A DNA stretch of 64,000 nucleotides from Curtobacterium poinsettiae (GTDB taxonomy: Bacteria > Actinomycetota > Actinomycetes > Actinomycetales > Microbacteriaceae): positions 1,550,001 through 1,614,000 of the forward strand of contig NZ_CP106879.1 in the NCBI RefSeq assembly GCF_025677645.1. Reading direction: 5' to 3'. The notes beneath the pieces are model-generated. The model ran no database searches and was not told the DNA's origin. It was given only the letters and a program-made list of their open reading frames with translations. Positions 49,957-60,839 of this stretch are shown one piece after another; the stretch's first letter is position 1, and each line of letters opens with the position of its first letter. A program made the translations under genes and the position numbers.

Positions 49957-50694
49957 TCACCACTTCTGGGCGATCATCGCGATGCCGGAGACCTGGGTGG
50001 TGTCCCAGTTGCCGCCGCGGGGCAGACCGGTCACACGGCCGTCGATCTTGAAGCTGGCGCCCTGCACCCGCGGGCTGTTCGTCTGCTTCGCCTTCAGCCC
50101 GTGGAACGAGAAACTCGTGTCCCACTTGCCGTTCAGGCCGGTGTTCGACTTGCGGTCGCCCACCGTGATGCGGGTGTTCTGCACCGTGGAGTGCACGACG
50201 TCACCGTTCAGGCGTGCGTTGGCCTCGGCGTTGAAGAACAGGCGGCCGTCGAGGTTGAGCTTGAGGGTGCCGATCGTCTTGTGGTTCACGATCATCGTCG
50301 CGACGTCGTTCTTGTACCAGCGCATGCCGATGGGCGTGAGCTTGTTGGTGGCCGGACCGAGGTAGCCGTAGGTGAACTTGCCGTTCTGCACGCGCTCCCA
50401 GATGTAGCGCGGCTTGCCCTTGCTCTCGGGGGAGCCCTTGTCCGACTGGATCCCGAAGGCGTACGCGTTGTTGTGGGCGTCGTGCACGTTGATGTACGAC
50501 GAGTAGCCGGTCCCCGTGCCGTTGGCGCTGATGCTCGCCGTGTACAGCAGGTACGGGTTGCCCTTCGGCACGGCACCGGCGGCGGACGCCGGCGACACCG
50601 GGGCGATGAGTGCGACGGTGAGTGCGATCGCTCCGACGAAGGGGAGCGCGAGGCGGCGGAGCCGCGACGGGGTCGTGGTCGTGTGCGTGGTCAT
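49957..50694 (-). CDS. Secreted protein of unknown function
   Basis: 245 residues with a clear signal peptide: a basic start (TPSRLRRLALPFVGAIALTV), hydrophobic core and SPASAAGA cleavage region near residue 39. The mature protein is rich in Asn, Gly, Tyr and Lys, with less GC-biased composition than its neighbours; segments such as YLLYTASISANGTGTGYSSY and NHKTIGTLKLNLDGRLFFN suggest a beta-rich fold. Two-Cys motifs are absent. No family is recognised. An adhesin- or wall-binding role is possible only as a guess. Confidence 0.75.
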   Translation of the reverse strand: MTTHTTTTPSRLRRLALPFVGAIALTVALIAPVSPASAAGAVPKGNPYLLYTASISANGTGTGYSSYINVHDAHNNAYAFGIQSDKGSPESKGKPRYIWERVQNGKFTYGYLGPATNKLTPIGMRWYKNDVATMIVNHKTIGTLKLNLDGRLFFNAEANARLNGDVVHSTVQNTRITVGDRKSNTGLNGKWDTSFSFHGLKAKQTNSPRVQGASFKIDGRVTGLPRGGNWDTTQVSGIAMIAQKW

Positions 50695-50883
50695 GGTCCT
50701 CGTCCTGTCCGTGGTCCTGATCCTGGTCCTCGTCGTGGTGGGCGACGGGCCCGAGGTAGCGGGATGAGCCAAAGCTACGTCGTCGTTGCCGCGAACAACA
50801 GGCCTGTTCGTACAGGTGCGGGAAGCGGCGATCCGGCGTCGGGCGAGCGGTGCTCCGGTGGTGTCACTACACTTGGGCGCGAT

Positions 50884-52569
<1,686 letters not shown>

Positions 52570-52574
52570 CCCGC

Positions 52575-53054
52575 GTGGCGAGACTGCACGCTCCCATCCG
52601 CATGCGGTGGAGCGACATCGACGCCTACGGTCACGTCAACAACTCCGCGATGCTGCGCCTCCTCGAGGAGGCGCGCATCGTGGGGTTCTGGGGTGCCGAC
52701 CCTGGCGAGGACCCCGACGGCGACCTGCCCGAGCCGATCATCGACGGTCGGCCCGGTTCCGGCACCATGACGGTGATCGCCGGCCAGCGCCTCGAGTACC
52801 TGGAATCGATCCCGTACCTCCGTCAGCCGCTGGACATCCAGATGTGGATCGGGCGGCTCGGGGGTGCGAGCATCGACGTCTCGTACGAGGTCTGGTCGCC
52901 GGTGGGACAGCACCCCGCCGTGCTGTACACCCGGGCGACGACGGCACTCGTGATGGTCGACGCGGCGACGAACCGTCCTCGTCGGCTGACCGACACCGAG
53001 CGTGCCGCGTGCGAGCGCTACCTCGAGGAACCGGTGCAGTTCAGCCGGCCGTAG
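52575..53054 (+). CDS. Acyl-CoA thioesterase, hotdog fold (4HBT family)
   Basis: 159 residues from GTG 52575, five bases after ettA. The catalytic motif is MRWSDIDAYGHVNNSAMLRL (Asp and His in the 4HBT pattern), with LEEARIVGFWG in the central helix. It would hydrolyse short- or medium-chain acyl-CoAs. It is probably co-transcribed with ettA. Its 3' end overlaps the convergent tesB-like gene by 14 bp. Confidence 0.9.
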   Translation: MARLHAPIRMRWSDIDAYGHVNNSAMLRLLEEARIVGFWGADPGEDPDGDLPEPIIDGRPGSGTMTVIAGQRLEYLESIPYLRQPLDIQMWIGRLGGASIDVSYEVWSPVGQHPAVLYTRATTALVMVDAATNRPRRLTDTERAACERYLEEPVQFSRP

Positions 53055-53904
53055 GCACCCGCATCATGCCCTCCTGGGCGACGGTGGCCAGCAGCGTGCC
53101 GTCACGGGAGAACATCCGCCCGAACGCGAGTCCCCGTCCGCCCTGTGCGCTCGGGGACTCCTGCGTGTACAGGATCCACTCGTCCGCGCGACCGTCGCGG
53201 TGCCACCACATGGCGTGGTCGAGGCTCGCGCTCTTGACCCCCGGGGTGCCCCAGGCGACGCCGTGCCGCCGCATGATCGGCTCGAGGATCGACAGGTCGC
53301 TCGCGTACCCGAGCACGGCTCGGTGGAGCGCCGGGTCCTCGGGCAGGTCGCCCTGCACCCGGAACCAGACCGCCTGGTGCGGCACGTGTTCGCCCTGCAC
53401 GTCGACGAACACCGGGCCCTCGACGTGTCGCAGGTCGACGGACCGCGCGGCCCAGGCACGTGCGACCGGGTGGTCGATCGCGGACAGGATCGACGCGGCC
53501 GACGGCAGGGACTCGGGGTCCGGGGTGTCCACCGGGTACGGGTCCTGGTGCTCGATGCCGGTGTCCGGCACCTGGAACGACGCGATCATCGAGAAGATCG
53601 GGACACCGCGCTGGTACGCCTGCACGCGACGGGCCGCGAACGACCGGCCGTCGTGGATGCGCTCCACGCCGAAGGTGATCGGCACGTCGATGTCGCCGGG
53701 CCGCAGGAAGTAGCCGTGCATCGAGTGGACGTCGCGTCCCTCGATCGTGCGCTGCGCGGCGACGATGCACTGCGCCAACACCTGGCCGCCGAACACCCGT
53801 CCACCGGGTGACCAGTGGCTGGCGCCCGTCAGGATCGTCTCGCCCGTGCTCGCGCCGGTGTCCTCGAGTCGCAGGGTCCGCAGGAAGTCGGGTTCGCCGT
53901 TCAC
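53041..53904 (-). CDS. tesB: Acyl-CoA thioesterase II
   Basis: 287 residues with two hotdog domains. The first domain shows FGGQVLAQCIVAAQRTIEGR and LHGYFLRPGDIDVPITFGVE; the second ends in ASLDHAMWWHRDGRADEW and LLATVAQEGMMR. TesB enzymes cleave a broad range of acyl-CoA thioesters. The GTG at 53904 is the first in-frame start that leaves a short N-terminus (VNGEPDFLRTLRLEDTG). The 3' end overlaps the 4HBT gene. Confidence 0.94.
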   Translation of the reverse strand: MNGEPDFLRTLRLEDTGASTGETILTGASHWSPGGRVFGGQVLAQCIVAAQRTIEGRDVHSMHGYFLRPGDIDVPITFGVERIHDGRSFAARRVQAYQRGVPIFSMIASFQVPDTGIEHQDPYPVDTPDPESLPSAASILSAIDHPVARAWAARSVDLRHVEGPVFVDVQGEHVPHQAVWFRVQGDLPEDPALHRAVLGYASDLSILEPIMRRHGVAWGTPGVKSASLDHAMWWHRDGRADEWILYTQESPSAQGGRGLAFGRMFSRDGTLLATVAQEGMMRVPTAG

Positions 53905-53995
53905 GCTGTGCAGTCTACGAACGGCTGCCCGCCGCCGTCGCAGGTCGCCGCGCCCAGGCTGAGCGGTCCCGATGGCCGGTAGGATCGGGCACGAC

Positions 53996-54697
53996 ATGGG
54001 CAACTCGTTCACGCTTCCCGACGCCGCCTCACTCGGTGACCTCCGCACGTACCTCGGACGTGCCGCTCGGATCGAGGACGGCTCGGTCCGGCTCATCGCC
54101 GATTCCGGCGTCCTGGCCGTCTACACGGCGATCCTCTACCCGCTCGGGCTGCTCGACGAACTGCCGACGGTGCTCGGGCTGCGCACGTTCTCGCTCACCG
54201 AGCCCGCGTCGATCGACACCGTGGTCCCGCTGCAGTCGCTCCTCGAGCGCCTCCGCCTGCTGGCCGAGGCACAGGACGCCGAACACGCCGAGGGCGCCGA
54301 CCCGACGCGGGCCACCCCGATCGAGGTCGAGCTGCCGCACGAGGTGCACACCGTGACGTGGGCGGCCATCTCCCCGCCCCGCGGCGGCTGGGTCCCGCTG
54401 CCGGACGTCTCACCGGAACTCCTCCGCCGGGCCACCCGTGACGGCATCGCCGAGGTCGCCGACGCCGTGCCGTCCAACGCGGGCGAGGCCATCGTCCGGC
54501 GGATCCGTGCCGAGGTCTGGGGCCGACCGGTCCCCGGCGTCGAGCACCTGCCCGCAGGTGCGGGTTTCGCGGGCGAGAGTCTCGGGTTCCTCGGGCACGA
54601 CCCGGTCCGCCTGTTCGAGACGGGCCCGTGGAGCCGACTCACGACCTCGCGCGGCCACGTGCTCGTGAAGCGCCGCGCCTGGACCCTGAGCTCGTAG
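53996..54697 (+). CDS. Hypothetical protein of about 233 residues
   Basis: The conserved-looking start MGNSFTLPDAASLGDLRTYL, an internal LLDELPTVLGLRTFSLTEPA and VTWAAISPPRGGWVPLPDVS suggest a folded soluble protein, and the sequence is recognisable as a frequent actinobacterial hypothetical, but no function can be named. The chosen start is ATG 53996; an ATG at 53972 is a poorer option. A TAGGAT ten bases upstream may be the -10. Confidence 0.7.
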   Translation: MGNSFTLPDAASLGDLRTYLGRAARIEDGSVRLIADSGVLAVYTAILYPLGLLDELPTVLGLRTFSLTEPASIDTVVPLQSLLERLRLLAEAQDAEHAEGADPTRATPIEVELPHEVHTVTWAAISPPRGGWVPLPDVSPELLRRATRDGIAEVADAVPSNAGEAIVRRIRAEVWGRPVPGVEHLPAGAGFAGESLGFLGHDPVRLFETGPWSRLTTSRGHVLVKRRAWTLSS

Positions 54698-54698
54698 C

Positions 54699-54745
54699 GA
54701 CGACGACGACGACGGCTGCTGCGACGACGACGGCGACCGCGACGC
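54699..54745. repeat. CGACGA microsatellite-like stretch
   Basis: About eight imperfect CGACGA/CGACGG units between the hypothetical gene stop and the dehydratase start. Confidence 0.65.
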
Positions 54746-54773
54746 CGCCCGGTCGCCGTGGTTGGCTGGCGGC

Positions 54774-55616
54774 ATGCACGTCTTCCTCACCGGTGCGTCC
54801 GGCTACATCGGCTCCTCCGTCCTCCGCTCCCTCGTGGCCCACGGCGACGAGGTCACCGCGCTCGTCCGCTCCGACGAGAAGGCCAAGCAGGTCCGTGACG
54901 CCGGTGGCCGGGCCCTGGTCGGCGACGTCACCGACACCGACGTCGTCGAACGCCTGCTGCACGAGAGCGACGGCGTGGTCCACACGGCATCGGCGCCCGG
55001 CGTCGACCCGGACTTCATCCGCACCGCGATCGGTGCCCTGGCCGGCACACCGAAGCCGTTCGTGCACACCGGCGGGATCTTCACCTTCGGCGACTCGACG
55101 GACATCTCCGAGCAGTCGCCGATCGACCCGCCGGCCTTGACCGCCTGGCGCGGGCCGAACGAGGCCCTGCTGCGGGGGAGCGACGTGCGGAGCACCATCG
55201 TCGCCCCTGGCATCGTCTACGGGCGCGGCGCCGGCATCCCGGCGATGTTCGTCAGCGACGGCGAGCAGCCGGTGCGGCTGGTGGGCGACGGCTCGCAGCG
55301 GTGGACGACGGTGCACGTCGACGACCTCGGCGAGCTCTACGTCCTCGCGCTGCACCGCGGCGAGCCCGACGGGTACATCGTCGCCGCGACCGGCGACAAC
55401 CCGACCGTCCGCCAGATCGCCGAGGCCGGGGCCCACGGTGCACCGGTCGTCGCCGAGAGCGTCGACGCGAGCCGCGAACGGCTCGGGCGGGACTTCGCCG
55501 ACGCCCTGCTGCTGCACCAGGAGGCGTCCGGTGCACACGCCCGGTCAGCCTTCGGCTGGCGGCCGTCGCGGCCGTCCCTGCTCGAGGACCTCGCCTCCGG
55601 CTCGTCCGTGCGCTGA
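54774..55616 (+). CDS. NAD(P)-dependent epimerase/dehydratase family protein (extended/atypical SDR)
   Basis: 280 residues. The Rossmann motif FLTGASGYIGSSVLRSL (GxxGxxG) is at the N-terminus, with VVHTASAPG and FVHTGGIFTFGDS in the middle, and PGIVYGRGAGIPAMF. A canonical YxxxK is replaced by the WRGPNEALLRGSD region, as in atypical short-chain dehydrogenases. It may reduce or isomerise a sugar nucleotide, flavonoid or other substrate; the specificity is unknown. The 3' end is followed by a terminator of the recurrent family. Confidence 0.85.
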   Translation: MHVFLTGASGYIGSSVLRSLVAHGDEVTALVRSDEKAKQVRDAGGRALVGDVTDTDVVERLLHESDGVVHTASAPGVDPDFIRTAIGALAGTPKPFVHTGGIFTFGDSTDISEQSPIDPPALTAWRGPNEALLRGSDVRSTIVAPGIVYGRGAGIPAMFVSDGEQPVRLVGDGSQRWTTVHVDDLGELYVLALHRGEPDGYIVAATGDNPTVRQIAEAGAHGAPVVAESVDASRERLGRDFADALLLHQEASGAHARSAFGWRPSRPSLLEDLASGSSVR

Positions 55617-55667
55617 CCGCGCTGCCCGAAGACGCGGCGTCCCGCGGGCACGAGAACGCGGACAGGG

Positions 55668-55709
55668 GGACGGGAGGCCCGTGGCGGCGCCGCCACGGGC
55701 CTCCCGTCC
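55668..55709. terminator. Perfect 42-bp palindrome, GGACGGGAGGC family
   Basis: GGACGGGAGGCCCGTGGCGGC is followed directly by its exact reverse complement, with no loop. It lies between the convergent dehydratase and globin genes and probably ends both. Confidence 0.85.
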
Positions 55710-55755
55710 GCCGCTCGTGACGATCACTGCACGCCGGCGTCGCGCCGGGCGCGCG

Positions 55756-56277
55756 TCAGTCGAAGGTGTTCGTCATCGCGTGGGCAGCGCGGTCGAGGTA
55801 GCCCCAGAGCTCGGCTTCGTCGAGGGGCGCGAGCTCGAGCGACCCGACCGCCTCGTGCATGTGGTGGAGCCAGCGTTCCCGGGCCTCGGACGTGATGCGG
55901 AACGGGTTGTGCCGCATCCGCAGGCGAGGGTGTCCGCGCTGCTCGCTGTAGGTGCCGGGGCCGCCCCAGTACTGCTGCAGGAAGGCGGAGAGGCGCCAGA
56001 TCGCACCCTCGAGGTCGTCCGCCGGGTACATCGGCCAGATGACCTCGTCCAGCTGCACGCCCTCGTAGAAGCGCCGGACGAGCCGGTCGAAGGTGGGGGC
56101 GCCGCCGATCCGCTCGTACAGCGACCCGGTGGCCGAGGCGCCGTGCTCCCCGACGCGCAGGGTGATCGGCTGCGCCGGGACGCCGACCGAGCCGGGCATG
56201 CCGGGGGCGCCGGGCATGCCGAGCGAGCCGCGTGCTCCGGGCCCGCCCGTGCCGCTCGGGGGTGTGGGGTCGGTCAT
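55756..56277 (-). CDS. glbO: Group II truncated haemoglobin (trHbO-like) with Pro/Gly-rich N-terminus
   Basis: 173 residues. The globin core from about residue 50 shows the B-helix LVRRFYEGV with Tyr-like B10 region, WPMYPADDLEGAIWRL, the LRMRHNPFRI motif with the proximal His, and ERWLHHMHEAV with the group II tryptophan. It binds haem and may scavenge peroxide, O2 or NO. The first 50 residues (PPSGTGGPGARGSLGMPGAP) are an unusual low-complexity extension. The start overlaps the mechanosensitive channel stop (ATGA). Confidence 0.93.
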   Translation of the reverse strand: MTDPTPPSGTGGPGARGSLGMPGAPGMPGSVGVPAQPITLRVGEHGASATGSLYERIGGAPTFDRLVRRFYEGVQLDEVIWPMYPADDLEGAIWRLSAFLQQYWGGPGTYSEQRGHPRLRMRHNPFRITSEARERWLHHMHEAVGSLELAPLDEAELWGYLDRAAHAMTNTFD

Positions 56278-57338
56278 CGGGGGTCCTTCCCGCTGTCGGG
56301 GTCGTCCGTGCGGATCGGCTGCCCGAGGATGTTGCGCTTGGTGCGCCGGGGCTTCGTGGGTGCCGGCGTCGGCTGGGTCCGGACGGTGCGCAGGCCGTTG
56401 ATCGAGGTGGCGTTCTCCCAGCCCTCGGGCATGATCATCGCCATCGCCGGCAGGGTGATGCCGAGTTCGTCGACCGCGTGCTTCAGGCGGGTGCGGAGTT
56501 CCCGACCGACCACGTCGAGCTCCGACGCGCGGGTCTTCACCACCAGGCGGAAGACCATGCCGGCGTCGGTGATCGACTGCAGGCCCCAGATCTCCGGCTT
56601 CTCGACGATCCGCTGCCGCCAGCGGGACTCCTGCGACATCGTGACGGCCGCCGTGAGCAGAGCGTCCTGCACGGCGTCGATGTCGGTGTCGTAGGGGACG
56701 GTGATGTCGACGAGCACGCGCGACCAGCCCTGCGACAGGTTGCCGACGCGCAGGATCTGGCCGTTCGGCACGAACCACAGGATCCCGTTCACGTCGCGGA
56801 TCTGCATGACGCGCAGCCCGACGTTCTCGACGACACCGGTGGCCTGCCCGGTGTCGACGACGTCACCGACGCCGGCCTGGTCCTCGAGGATCATGAAGAC
56901 GCCGGACAGCAGGTCCTTCACGATGGACTGGGCGCCGACGGCGAGACCGGCGGCGACGAGGGACGCACCGCCGACGATGCCGACCGCGGCACCCTTCCAC
57001 ACGGCAGTGGCGATGATGACGAGAGCGATCGCGACGACGACGACCGTGGCGAGGTTCTCGAGCACGCTGCCGAGCGTCCGGGTGCGCTGGACGACCCGAG
57101 CCGTCTGCACCGGCGACGCGATGAGGGCCTGTGTGTCAGCGGCACCCTGGCGCTTCTTGACGCCGTTGACGATCCGGTCGACGACCTGCTTGATCATCCG
57201 GCGCAAGATCAACCGGAGGATGATCGCCGCGATGATCGTGATGACGATCGTGATCGGCGCCTGCCAGGTCTCGACGAAGTCCGTGAACGCGTTCGAGAGC
57301 AGTTTGGACGTGTCTTCGGTGGTAGCAGCCAAGTTCAT
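56274..57338 (-). CDS. mscS: Small-conductance mechanosensitive channel (MscS family)
   Basis: 354 residues. Three N-terminal hydrophobic helices end in the pore helix with Gly/Ala pattern (VGGASLVAAGLAVGAQSIVKD), followed by the beta domain (DVVDTGQATGVVENVGLRVM, with the IRDVNGILWFVPNGQIL loop). The C-terminal tail of 60 residues is Pro/Arg-rich. It gates under membrane tension to release osmolytes. The stop overlaps the globin start, a linkage that may be accidental but co-translation is likely. Confidence 0.93.
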   Translation of the reverse strand: MNLAATTEDTSKLLSNAFTDFVETWQAPITIVITIIAAIILRLILRRMIKQVVDRIVNGVKKRQGAADTQALIASPVQTARVVQRTRTLGSVLENLATVVVVAIALVIIATAVWKGAAVGIVGGASLVAAGLAVGAQSIVKDLLSGVFMILEDQAGVGDVVDTGQATGVVENVGLRVMQIRDVNGILWFVPNGQILRVGNLSQGWSRVLVDITVPYDTDIDAVQDALLTAAVTMSQESRWRQRIVEKPEIWGLQSITDAGMVFRLVVKTRASELDVVGRELRTRLKHAVDELGITLPAMAMIMPEGWENATSINGLRTVRTQPTPAPTKPRRTKRNILGQPIRTDDPDSGKDPR

Positions 57339-57413
57339 ATCCGGTCGATGCTAAGCGGCGGGGCCTCGGCGTCCCTGGAGGAACACCAAGACCCCGCCGG
57401 ATCAGAGCAGGGG

Positions 57414-59993
57414 TCAGGCGTCGGCGGCCTGGACCCGGAGCGCGCGCTCGGTGCCCGCGAGGCTCTCGGACACGATGCGGCGCAGCGCCGGCGTCTCCGG
57501 GTGCTCCTCGAGCCACGCGGCGGCGGCGTCACGGAGCTCGGCCGACGCGAGCGGCGCCGGGTAGAGGCCCGAGACGATGGTGTCCGCCATGTGGTAGCTG
57601 CGCTCGGCCCAGATGCGCGTGAGCACCTCGAAGTACTTCGGCACGAGGCCTTCCAGCAGCACCGGGCTGTTCACGTGCTGGAACCCGACCGTGGTCTGGC
57701 GCACGATGGCGTTCGGCAGCTCGGACGAGTCGACCAGCGACGAGAACGCTGCCAGCTTGCCCTCGGCCGTGGGGATCGTCGCCCGTGCGCGGGCTGCGGC
57801 CTGCTCACCCGACGCGGTCTTGTCCGCGGCGAGCTCGGCGTCGATCTCGGCGTTGTCCGCAGCGCCCGTGAGCACGAGGCCCTCGAGCAGCTCCCAGCGC
57901 AGGTCGGTGTCGATCTCGAGGCCCTGCAGCGTGACCGATCCGTCGCGGAGACCCTGCAGGGTCGCGACGTGCTCGGGCGTGGAGGGGATCTGCGCGAAGA
58001 ACTTCACGAACTGGAACTGCGCGTCGGAACCGGCCTCGGCCGAGGACGCGAGCTGCCAGAGCGTGTCGCCGACGGTGCGGACCGTGGCCTCGACCGAGCC
58101 CGGTGCCACGTAGTTGCGTGCGGTGAGCAGCAGCTGCGAGAGCGTCGTGCGGATGGTCGTCGACTCGGTCTCGGTGGCGATGTTGCCGAGCACGAGGCGC
58201 ACGTAGTCGCTGGCCGGGGACTCGGCGTCGCGCGTGGCGTCCCACACGGAACCCCAGACGATCGAGCGGGCGAGCGGGTTCGCGATCGACGCGAGGTGCT
58301 CGATCGCGGTGCGCCGGGAGTGCTCGTCGAGACGGATCTTGGCGTAGGCCAGGTCGTCGTCGTTCAGCAGCACGAGGTCGCCGCGATGGACGCCGACGAG
58401 CTCGGGTACCTCGGTGCGGGCGCCGTCGACGTCGATCTCGACGCGGTGGACCCGCTCGAGCTTGCCGCCGGCGGAGGCCGTGTCAGCGCCGAACGGCGCG
58501 GACTCGTCGTTCCGGAAGGCGTACACACCGATCGCCAGACGGTGCGGGCGCAGCGTCGGGTGGTCGGCGGGGGCTTCCTGCAGGACGGTGAACGACGTGA
58601 TGACGCCGGACTCGTCGGTCTCGATCTCGGGCCGCAGGGTGTTGACGCCCGCGGTCTCGAGCCAGAGCTTCGACCACTCGGTCAGCTCACGGCCGCTCGT
58701 CGCCTCGAGCTCGACGAGCAGGTCGCGGAGCTCGGTGTTCGAGTGGTGGTGCTTCTTGAAGTAGGCGGAGACACCGGCGAAGAACGCGTCGATGCCCACC
58801 CATGCGACGAGCTGCTTGAGGACCGAGCCGCCCTTCGCGTAGGTGATGCCGTCGAAGTTGACCTGGACGTCCTCGAGGTCGTTGATCGTCGCGACGATCG
58901 GGTGCGTCGAGGGGAGCTGGTCCTGGCGGTAGGCCCAGGACTTCTCCATCGCCTGGAACGTGGTCCAGGCCTCGGTCCACTCGGTGGCCTCGGCCGTGGC
59001 GATCGTGGAGGCCCACTCGGCGAAGGACTCGTTGAGCCACAGGTCGTTCCACCACTTCATGGTGACCAGGTCGCCGAACCACATGTGGGCGAGCTCGTGC
59101 AGGATCGTGACGACCCGGCGCTCCTTGATGGCGTCGGTGACCTTCGACCGGAACACGTAGGTCTCGGTGAAGGTGACCGCGCCGGCGTTCTCCATCGCAC
59201 CGGCGTTGAACTCCGGCACGAACAGCTGGTCGTACTTGTCGAAGGGGTAGGCGACGTCGAACTTCTCCTCGAAGTACGCGAAGCCCTTCTTCGTGATGTC
59301 GAACACGTACTCGGGGTCGAGGTAGGAGGCGAGCGACTTGCGCGCGAACACGCCGAGCGGGATCGTCCGGCCGTCGCGGCTGGTCAGCTCGTCGCGCACG
59401 ACCTCGTACGGGCCGGCGACGAGCGCGGTGATGTAGCTCGAGATGCGCGCGGTGGGCGGGAAGGCCCAGGTCGCGACGTTGCCGTCGACGTGCGGCTCCG
59501 GCGTGGGGGAGTTCGAGACGACCTGCCACCGCGACGGCGCCGTCACGGTGAAGGAGAACTCGGCCTTCAGGTCGGGCTGCTCGAACACCGCGAACATCCG
59601 GCGGGAGTCCGGGACCTCGAACTGGGAGTACAGGTACACCTCGTCGTCCACCGGGTCGACGAAGCGGTGCAGGCCTTCACCGGTGTTCGTGTACAGCGCG
59701 TCACTGACGACCACGAGCTCGTTCTGCTCCTGCAGGTCGTCGAGCCGGATGCGCACGCCGTCGTTCACCGCGGCGACGTCGAGCGGCGTGCCGTTCAGCG
59801 TGATCGAGTGCACGGTCTTCGTGATTGCGTCGATGAAGGTCGATGCGCCGGCGGTGGCGGTGAAGCGCACCCGCGTGGTGCTGCCGAAGCTGTCGGCGCC
59901 GCGGGTCAGGTCGAGCTCGACGTCGTACGTCTGCACGGCGACGACGGCCGCGCGCTCCTGGGCTTCGATTCGGGTGAGGTTCTCTCCGGGCAC
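57414..59993 (-). CDS. pepN: Aminopeptidase N (M1 family)
   Basis: About 859 residues from GTG 59993. The gluzincin motifs are GAMENAGAVTF (substrate), HELAHMW with the second Glu in NESFAEW (zinc site), and the YVFRSKVTDAIKERR region with the catalytic Tyr. The C-terminal ERAP1-like helical domain is present. It removes N-terminal amino acids from peptides. GTG 59993 is favoured because GGAG lies six bases upstream and the start VPGENLTRIEAQERA matches the family; ATG 60005 would place GGAG inside the coding region. Confidence 0.96.
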   Translation of the reverse strand: MPGENLTRIEAQERAAVVAVQTYDVELDLTRGADSFGSTTRVRFTATAGASTFIDAITKTVHSITLNGTPLDVAAVNDGVRIRLDDLQEQNELVVVSDALYTNTGEGLHRFVDPVDDEVYLYSQFEVPDSRRMFAVFEQPDLKAEFSFTVTAPSRWQVVSNSPTPEPHVDGNVATWAFPPTARISSYITALVAGPYEVVRDELTSRDGRTIPLGVFARKSLASYLDPEYVFDITKKGFAYFEEKFDVAYPFDKYDQLFVPEFNAGAMENAGAVTFTETYVFRSKVTDAIKERRVVTILHELAHMWFGDLVTMKWWNDLWLNESFAEWASTIATAEATEWTEAWTTFQAMEKSWAYRQDQLPSTHPIVATINDLEDVQVNFDGITYAKGGSVLKQLVAWVGIDAFFAGVSAYFKKHHHSNTELRDLLVELEATSGRELTEWSKLWLETAGVNTLRPEIETDESGVITSFTVLQEAPADHPTLRPHRLAIGVYAFRNDESAPFGADTASAGGKLERVHRVEIDVDGARTEVPELVGVHRGDLVLLNDDDLAYAKIRLDEHSRRTAIEHLASIANPLARSIVWGSVWDATRDAESPASDYVRLVLGNIATETESTTIRTTLSQLLLTARNYVAPGSVEATVRTVGDTLWQLASSAEAGSDAQFQFVKFFAQIPSTPEHVATLQGLRDGSVTLQGLEIDTDLRWELLEGLVLTGAADNAEIDAELAADKTASGEQAAARARATIPTAEGKLAAFSSLVDSSELPNAIVRQTTVGFQHVNSPVLLEGLVPKYFEVLTRIWAERSYHMADTIVSGLYPAPLASAELRDAAAAWLEEHPETPALRRIVSESLAGTERALRVQAADA

Positions 59994-60101
59994 GCAACGC
60001 TCCATCTTCGCTGGGGACGCGGACGATCGGTGTCCGCGTGCGGGGCCCCGGACGGCGTCGTGCGCCGGCGGGACGATGGGTTCCAGCCTAGCGACGCCGC
60101 G

Positions 60102-60114
60102 TACCCTCGGATCG
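60102..60114 (+). promoter_or_regulatory. Putative leaderless promoter -10 element
   Basis: TACCCT at 60102-60107 is followed by six bases and the GTG at 60114. Confidence 0.45.
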
Positions 60115-60767
60115 TGACCGAGACGACTGTGGACAACCCGACCGACCCCACCACCGAGCGCACCGCCGTGGAGTTCTGGTTCGACCCGAACTGCCCCTGG
60201 GCCTGGATGACGAGCCGCTGGGTGGGTGAGGTCGCCGAGCACCGCGACCTCGACGTGACCTGGAACGTGATGAGCCTGTTCGTCCTCAACGAGGACCAGG
60301 ACGTGCCGGAGAGCTACAAGGAGCGCCTGCACGCCGGTCAGGTCTACCCGCGCATCGTCACGGCGGCGCGGCTCCGGCTCGGGCAGGACGTCGTGAAGCC
60401 GCTCTACGACGCGCTCGGCGAGCACATCCACCACCGCCAGGAGTCCGACCCGGAGCAGGTCGTCCCCGCCGTGCTCGCGGAGCTCGGCCTCGACGCCGAC
60501 CTGCTCGAGGACGCCTGGACGGACGAGGTCGACGCCGCCGTGCGCGCCAGCCACCAGGACGGCATCGACCGCGTCGGACAGGACGTCGGGACGCCGGTCA
60601 TCGCCGTCGAGGGCACCGCGTTCTTCGGACCGGTCATCTCCCCGGCGCCCAAGGGCCAGGAGGCGCTCGACCTGTGGGACGGCGTCGTCGCCGTCGCGAA
60701 GTACCCAGGTTTCTTCGAGCTCAAGCGCTCGCGCACCGTCGGCCCGGTCTTCGACACCACCGACTGA
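60114..60767 (+). CDS. Mycothiol-dependent nitroreductase Rv2466c-family protein (DsbA fold)
   Basis: 217 residues, DsbA-like thioredoxin fold. The active-site region is DPNCPWAWMTSRWV, where the first Cys is kept but the second of the CxxC pair (as I recall, CPWC in Rv2466c) is Ala; the cis-Pro motif is VGTPVIAVEG. Rv2466c-type proteins reduce nitro compounds and disulfides with mycothiol. A single-Cys form would work by monothiol chemistry. GTG 60114 is supported by the -10-like element. It is divergent from pepN. Confidence 0.85.
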   Translation: MTETTVDNPTDPTTERTAVEFWFDPNCPWAWMTSRWVGEVAEHRDLDVTWNVMSLFVLNEDQDVPESYKERLHAGQVYPRIVTAARLRLGQDVVKPLYDALGEHIHHRQESDPEQVVPAVLAELGLDADLLEDAWTDEVDAAVRASHQDGIDRVGQDVGTPVIAVEGTAFFGPVISPAPKGQEALDLWDGVVAVAKYPGFFELKRSRTVGPVFDTTD

Positions 60768-60792
60768 CGCTCCGGAACCGGGTTCCGTTCGT

Positions 60793-60837
60793 CGACGGGC
60801 GGCCGGGAGGCCCGTGGTGCGCCCGCCCCGCCCGTCG
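60793..60837. terminator. Degenerate hairpin, convergent
   Basis: CGACGGGCGG and CCGCCCGTCG pair across a 25-base centre that still contains GGGAGGCCCGTGG, related to the GGACGGGAGGC family. It lies between the DsbA-fold gene and the convergent acetyltransferase gene. Confidence 0.6.
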
Positions 60838-60839
60838 CG

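Noticed and set aside
56232..60767. A plus-strand open frame of about 1511 codons across the globin, channel and pepN genes
   Set aside because: It is antisense to three well-supported genes; only its last part (60114-60767) is a real gene. High GC content makes long stop-free antisense frames frequent.
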